From positions 62,001 through 126,000 of the forward strand of contig NZ_AUDO01000007.1 in the NCBI RefSeq assembly GCF_000425505.1: a stretch of 64,000 nucleotides of DNA, read 5' to 3'. The notes beneath the pieces were generated by a model. That model was not told the origin of the DNA and made no database searches. It saw only the letters and a program-made list of their open reading frames with translations. This stretch comes from Flavobacterium frigidarium DSM 17623 (GTDB lineage: Bacteria; Bacteroidota; Bacteroidia; Flavobacteriales; Flavobacteriaceae). Made by a program: the position numbers and the translations under genes. Positions 60,588 to 64,000 of this stretch are shown here, in pieces. How positions within the stretch are numbered: position 1 is the stretch's first letter; every line of letters starts with the position of its first letter.

Positions 60588-60772
60588 CCTTTATATACTC
60601 TAAGCTCAATAACAGTAAGGGTTAAGCCCGTCATCAAAAGCGTCATCAAAGCGTCATCAAAAAAAATAGTGATGATAGATTAATAAAATTATTGATGATT
60701 TGATGACGAACTGATGATGCTTTAAACTACTGACAAGTAATAAATTACAACGCTCCGTCATCAAATCATCAA
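60564..60772. repeat. Iteron-like array, candidate origin of replication
   Basis: Three direct copies of CGTCATCAAA (60629, 60641, 60652), a 17-base inverted pair TTGATGATTTGATGACG (60692-60708) and its exact complement (60756-60772), and a further double copy TTTGATGACTTGATGACG at 60564-60581 inside the end of the helicase gene. At least seven copies of GTCATCA in both directions, in AT-rich DNA next to the helicase gene, fit an iteron origin or an autoregulatory site. Confidence 0.8.
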
Positions 60773-60818
60773 CTTTTAAAACTTTTGAAACTTTTTCAAC
60801 TACACTAAATATCAACCT

Positions 60819-61655
60819 ATGAATTGTAATAATGCTAAAAAAATAGACCTAGTTATTTACCTTAAAAAACAAGGTTTTGAACCTTCAAAAACACAAGGAA
60901 AAAATGTCTGGTATTTATCTCCCTTTCGTCAAGAATCTACCCCATCATTTAAAGTCGACACGGTAAAAAACTTATATATAGACTATGGTGAAATTGATTC
61001 TGGAGGAACTGTAATTGACCTTGTCACACAATTACACAGCTGCACTATAAAAGAAGCTTTAGAAAAATTAACGACTGATTCTTTTTCTTTTCCCCAGCAC
61101 CTTCCAAAAATTTCTGAAGACAGGATCTATGCTATTACTAAAATAGAAGAAATTACGAATAAGAATTTGCTATCCTATCTCAGGGAAAGAAAAATAAATC
61201 TTGATTTTGCTAGACAGTTTTGCAGTCAGGTTCACTACACTTTTGATGATAAAAAAGAATACTACGCAGTTGGATTTAAAAATGATAAGGGGTCTTATGA
61301 ATTGAGAAACAAATTTTTTAAAGGGATTTTGGGAGGCAAAGAAATCACGACGATTGATAACAATTGTCAAGTGGTTTCTCTATTCGAATCTTGGTCGGAT
61401 TTCCTATCCTATCTGACATTAAAAAAGAAAGTACCTGATGAAAATTTTATAATTCTAAACTCTACTTCTCTAGTAAAAAAGGTACTGGAACCAGCGAGAT
61501 TATATTCTGAAATTAAGGTCTTTTTTGACAATGATGAAGCTGGTAATAAAGCCACTAATTTTCTCTTAAATAACATCAAAGATAAAGTGACAGACTATAG
61601 AATCCATTACAAAGACTACAACGATCTAAACGAATACCTGTTAGCGCGAAGTTAA
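60819..61655 (+). CDS. Primase-like protein with Toprim domain, zinc-finger ligands absent
   Basis: A 278-residue protein. Residues 1-90 resemble a DnaG-type CHC2 zinc domain (WYLSPFRQESTPSFKVDTVKNLYIDYG..., SGGTVIDLV), but the metal-binding Cys/His of a true CHC2 are missing. The Toprim fold follows: VVSLFESWSDFLSYL near residue 190 (Glu) and EIKVFFDNDEAGNKA near residue 235 (DxD). Such proteins prime plasmid or element replication. It lies just after the iteron array, separated by about 50 bases. Confidence 0.85.
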   Translation: MNCNNAKKIDLVIYLKKQGFEPSKTQGKNVWYLSPFRQESTPSFKVDTVKNLYIDYGEIDSGGTVIDLVTQLHSCTIKEALEKLTTDSFSFPQHLPKISEDRIYAITKIEEITNKNLLSYLRERKINLDFARQFCSQVHYTFDDKKEYYAVGFKNDKGSYELRNKFFKGILGGKEITTIDNNCQVVSLFESWSDFLSYLTLKKKVPDENFIILNSTSLVKKVLEPARLYSEIKVFFDNDEAGNKATNFLLNNIKDKVTDYRIHYKDYNDLNEYLLARS

Positions 61656-61673
61656 TCGGTATCGTGACTAGCC

Positions 61674-61742
61674 AGTCGTGGCTTTAATTCCTTTTTAGTG
61701 CCTACTTCGTGCACCAAAAAGAAATTAAAACCGCCTGGCTTA
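61674..61742. other. Long inverted repeat, candidate oriT
   Basis: Imperfect 19-base arms TTTAATTCCTTTTTAGTGC (61683-61701) / GCACCAAAAAGAAATTAAA (61711-61729) with a 9-base loop, and an outer pair AGCCAG / CTGGCT. It lies 40-100 bases upstream of mobC and the relaxase, where an oriT is expected. Confidence 0.6.
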
Positions 61743-61779
61743 TTCACAATAAAAATTGTTCATAAGGAAAAAAAGAAAC

Positions 61780-62121
61780 ATGAAAACAAATCCAAACAAC
61801 AAAGTAAAAGTGGTGTTTTATCTCAACTCAGACGATAAAATATTTATCCAGAATCAATGTGATTTATTACAAATAAAGCCCTCATTTTTCATTCGAAATG
61901 CTGTTCTAGAAAAGTTAGACAAGCCTATTTATTCAAGTCCAATTCACAATTTGGACACGAAGAAATATATGGCTGCACTAAATATGATTGGTAATAATTT
62001 GAATCAAATTGCTAAAAAATTAAACTCGAATGCACAGTTTTTAATTGCAGATCAGCAAACTGTTCTACAAGAAATCGAACGAATCAATGCTCACATTGTA
62101 GCAATCAACTCTAAATTATAG
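61780..62121 (+). CDS. Mobilization protein, MobC family
   Basis: A 113-residue protein from the ATG at 61780; an in-frame TTG at 61756 is less likely. N-terminal ribbon-helix-helix-like part (VKVVFYLNSDDKIFIQNQCD..., SFFIRNAVLEKLDKP) and the MobC motif MIGNNLNQIAKKLN near residues 72-85. It binds oriT DNA and helps the relaxase. The gene starts the mobilization block. Confidence 0.85.
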   Translation: MKTNPNNKVKVVFYLNSDDKIFIQNQCDLLQIKPSFFIRNAVLEKLDKPIYSSPIHNLDTKKYMAALNMIGNNLNQIAKKLNSNAQFLIADQQTVLQEIERINAHIVAINSKL

Positions 62122-62130
62122 CAACATATT

Positions 62131-62745
62131 ATGGATCAAAATACGACCACCGCCATCTTTAATCTAATGCAAAATGTAGTAGATAAATTAGATGCACTAT
62201 CTGAAAATTTAAAAGAAAAAGAAGACAGTGAACTGAAAGCCATGCTTACCGAAAATAGTAATGAAATAAAGATCAGCTTAAAAAAAGCGATTAGTAATCA
62301 AACTAGTCTTGCGCAAATAATTCAAACATCAGAAGGCAAAATTATCGAATCATTTGAAAAAAATAAAACAATTCCATCAGTGAATAATTACACAGAATAT
62401 AATTTGATCGGAAGTAAATCGCACTTTAAGCCATTGTCATTATTATTATTTGCATTTGCTTTAGTGGTAGTTTGGAGCTCGATAAAATACCTGCCATCCT
62501 ACTTTAATGAGAGTAGTTTGCTATCAAAGGAAAAAGAAAATTACGAGCTTTTTTACAACTACGTGTATTTACAACAATTTAAAAAGTCAGAGATCATAAC
62601 AGCAGATGTTTTTTTAAAAAAAATTAAAGATAAGGACACCCTGTTTCTAAAGGAATATAATGTCCTGTTGGAAACGTATCAAAAAGAAAGGAAAAAGCAA
62701 CAACTAAAAGACGAATTAAAATCTCTTGAAAGCCATGATCGCTAA
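62131..62745 (+). CDS. Membrane-anchored protein of the mobilization block
   Basis: A 204-residue protein. It has an N-terminal coiled coil (about residues 1-80; LMQNVVDKLDALSENLKEKEDSEL), one transmembrane helix at about 99-118 (LSLLLFAFALVVVWSSIKYLP) and a charged C-terminal helix. It overlaps the relaxase gene start by 11 bases. It is not a recognised family; position between mobC and relaxase suggests a role in mobilization. Function unknown. Confidence 0.65.
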   Translation: MDQNTTTAIFNLMQNVVDKLDALSENLKEKEDSELKAMLTENSNEIKISLKKAISNQTSLAQIIQTSEGKIIESFEKNKTIPSVNNYTEYNLIGSKSHFKPLSLLLFAFALVVVWSSIKYLPSYFNESSLLSKEKENYELFYNYVYLQQFKKSEIITADVFLKKIKDKDTLFLKEYNVLLETYQKERKKQQLKDELKSLESHDR

Positions 62746-63484
62746 ACTTCAATCGATATCCTATTTTCAAAATGCACTTTCTTATTGTGAACGAGGTGGA
62801 GAAATCCTAGCTAGTAACAATTGTCTAGGCAATAGTGCGGAAATAAGTTTGCAGATGGAAAAGAACAATCGCCTTAACGATAAATGTTTAAAAAACACCT
62901 TTCACATTAAGATTCGGATTGCTCCAGAAGATAAAGGAAAATTGAAAACTAACGACTGGATAGATATTTCTAATGAATATGCAAAGAAAATTGGTTTTCA
63001 AAAAAACCCTTATGCCGTATATATACACGAAGAAGGTACTGAAAAAGAACATATCCATATTGTAGCATCACGTATTATGGAAAATAACCTTGCGGTGAAG
63101 GATAATTACACCCATTACAAGAATATGGACTTCTGCAGGGAGATTGAAAAGGGATACAATCTGCGAGAAGTGCAAAGAGTTTTAGAGACTGTAAAAAATA
63201 AAGAACTTTTTGTAAAACAAGACCATCGGTTACTGCCCTTAGAAGAAAAAATAAACACAGCAATTAAACAATCCGATTCTCTTACTGACTTTGTTTTTCA
63301 TTTAGAAAATATGGGAGTTAAAACAAAGTTAGGACGAGGGATTGGCTTCACTGATGAGGAGGGCGTTTACTTCAAAGGGTCTGATATCAACAGAAAATAT
63401 TCTTTAAAAGGAATTGAGGAGCTATTGTCCTACGAGCAACAAGAAAACGAGATATACAAACAAAATTCACGACTTAAAATGTAA
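62735..63484 (+). CDS. Relaxase/mobilization nuclease
   Basis: A 249-residue protein from the ATG at 62735; a TTG nine bases upstream is possible. It has NALSYCERGGEIL near the N-terminus, DWIDISNEYAKKIGF, and the metal-binding HIHIV in KEHIHIVASRI near residue 107, with NMDFCREIEKGYNL after it. This is the small MobP-like relaxase found in Bacteroidetes mobilizable elements; it nicks oriT. It is shorter than most, so helper proteins (MobC and the membrane protein upstream) are probably needed. Confidence 0.85.
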   Translation: MIAKLQSISYFQNALSYCERGGEILASNNCLGNSAEISLQMEKNNRLNDKCLKNTFHIKIRIAPEDKGKLKTNDWIDISNEYAKKIGFQKNPYAVYIHEEGTEKEHIHIVASRIMENNLAVKDNYTHYKNMDFCREIEKGYNLREVQRVLETVKNKELFVKQDHRLLPLEEKINTAIKQSDSLTDFVFHLENMGVKTKLGRGIGFTDEEGVYFKGSDINRKYSLKGIEELLSYEQQENEIYKQNSRLKM

Positions 63485-63487
63485 ACC

Positions 63488-64000
63488 ATGCCGAAGATAA
63501 TATTAGTTACCCATCAAAAAGGCGGAGTTGGTAAAAGTACCCTCACCTTCAACCTAGCTCAAAATATTTCCAATGGATCGAAAGTAGCCGTTTTGGATTT
63601 TGATTTGCAAGGTAGTTTGAGCCAGTTAAAAGAATTGGTTAGTGATTTTGAAATTATTCCATATGTTGGAGAAATAGAGAAAATCTCCGAGTTAGAATAT
63701 GATTTCATTTTCATTGACACTCCTCCTTATTTATCCAACCAACTTCCCAAACTGATTGCTATCGCAGATTTAATTATTGTCCCTACCAAAGCAGGAATTC
63801 TTGATTTACTGGCAATAAAGAATACGCTTGAAATGATTGAAACAGCTAAAAGAACGGCCGACACATTAATTGTTTTTAATATGATCAAAGCCAACACGAC
63901 CTTAACGCTAGATATTTTAATCGGATTAGAAGAATACAAGGTAAAAATTGCCAATACGCACATTAGTGATTTGGTTTCGTTTACACGATCTGTATTGCTA
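63488..64000 (+). CDS. ParA-family ATPase, 3' end cut by the window
   Basis: 171 residues visible. Walker A is the deviant form KGGVGKST (residues about 11-18, THQKGGVGKSTLTFN); Walker A' DFDLQGSLSQ near residue 38; Walker B FIFIDTPP near residue 76. This is the partition/chromosome-segregation ATPase family. It follows the relaxase stop after three bases. The frame runs off the end of the window, so the C-terminus is missing. Confidence 0.9.
   Translation, partial: MPKIILVTHQKGGVGKSTLTFNLAQNISNGSKVAVLDFDLQGSLSQLKELVSDFEIIPYVGEIEKISELEYDFIFIDTPPYLSNQLPKLIAIADLIIVPTKAGILDLLAIKNTLEMIETAKRTADTLIVFNMIKANTTLTLDILIGLEEYKVKIANTHISDLVSFTRSVLL

Noticed and set aside
61756..61779. TTG start for mobC
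   Set aside because: The ATG at 61780 matches the usual family start; the longer form adds only polar residues.

Overview
The window is a piece of a Bacteroidetes chromosome, most likely a Flavobacterium or close relative. Evidence: AT-rich DNA; almost no Shine-Dalgarno sequences; promoters of the Bacteroidetes type (TTG, about 19-21 bases, then TAnnTTTG); TonB-dependent receptors with carboxypeptidase-like N-terminal domains; families typical of Flavobacteriia (DUF2911, DUF6122, DUF6660, AI-2E, DUF2652, Pycsar-type membrane proteins); and a tmRNA tag reading GENNYALAA. Positions 1 to about 57.8 kb look like ordinary chromosome. From about 57.9 kb to the end the genes are those of a mobilizable or plasmid-like element.

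Layout. 1-5.5 kb: end of a DUF2520 gene, kdsC, maf, a small MscS channel, an AI-2E transporter and an Omp85-like outer-membrane protein. 5.6-7.2 kb: three small exported proteins, the last two a tandem duplication whose second copy lacks an ATG. 7.3-11.7 kb: PIG-L deacetylase, a 35-residue membrane peptide and a sodium:solute symporter. 11.8-15.5 kb, minus strand: DUF2911, HAD phosphatase, TcdA, TatD, DUF1684. 15.6-19.4 kb: MFS transporter and a BlaI/BlaR1-type regulator pair with three evenly spaced operators. 19.5-20.3 kb: a 46-residue protein, apt and tRNA-Arg. 20.5-25.1 kb: a Zur-like zinc-uptake locus (Fur-family repressor, divergent promoter with two dyads, receptor, lipoprotein, MerC) containing the 3' remnant of a lost gene. 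25.4-29.9 kb: DUF6660 and a second TonB receptor, chromate transporter, DUF6122. 30.1-31.0 kb: a six-unit array of a 158-bp repeat. 31.1-36.3 kb, minus strand: a class III cyclase-like protein (DUF2652 plus START-like domain), an HD protein carrying a Pycsar effector membrane domain, an alpha/beta hydrolase, then polyphosphate kinase upstream. 36.5-45.7 kb: two redoxins, MBL hydrolase, EF-hand lipoprotein, PepSY protein, alpha/beta hydrolase, GH130 and a large glycosyltransferase. 45.8-52.0 kb: a stress-type group (DUF892 ferritin-like, SRPBCC, SDR, DUF421, DoxX, a hydrophilic 64-residue protein). 52.0-57.8 kb: three tRNAs, thiolase, NlpC/P60 peptidase, AlaDH/PNT-like oxidoreductase, serine hydrolase and tmRNA.

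57.9-64.0 kb, all plus strand: a membrane protein split by a frameshift, an excisionase-like HTH protein, an SF3 helicase-type replication protein, an iteron-like array, a primase-like Toprim protein, a long inverted repeat suited to an oriT, MobC, a membrane protein, a relaxase and a truncated ParA. This is a complete replication/mobilization/partition order. The tmRNA gene beside it is a common integration site, but no integrase and no right end are visible.

The best candidates for something undescribed are the DUF2652-START/HD-PycTM/hydrolase operon as a cyclic-nucleotide signalling or defence unit (31.1-34.2 kb), the higher-order 158-bp repeat array beside it, and the compact mobile element with its iterons and oriT-like hairpin.
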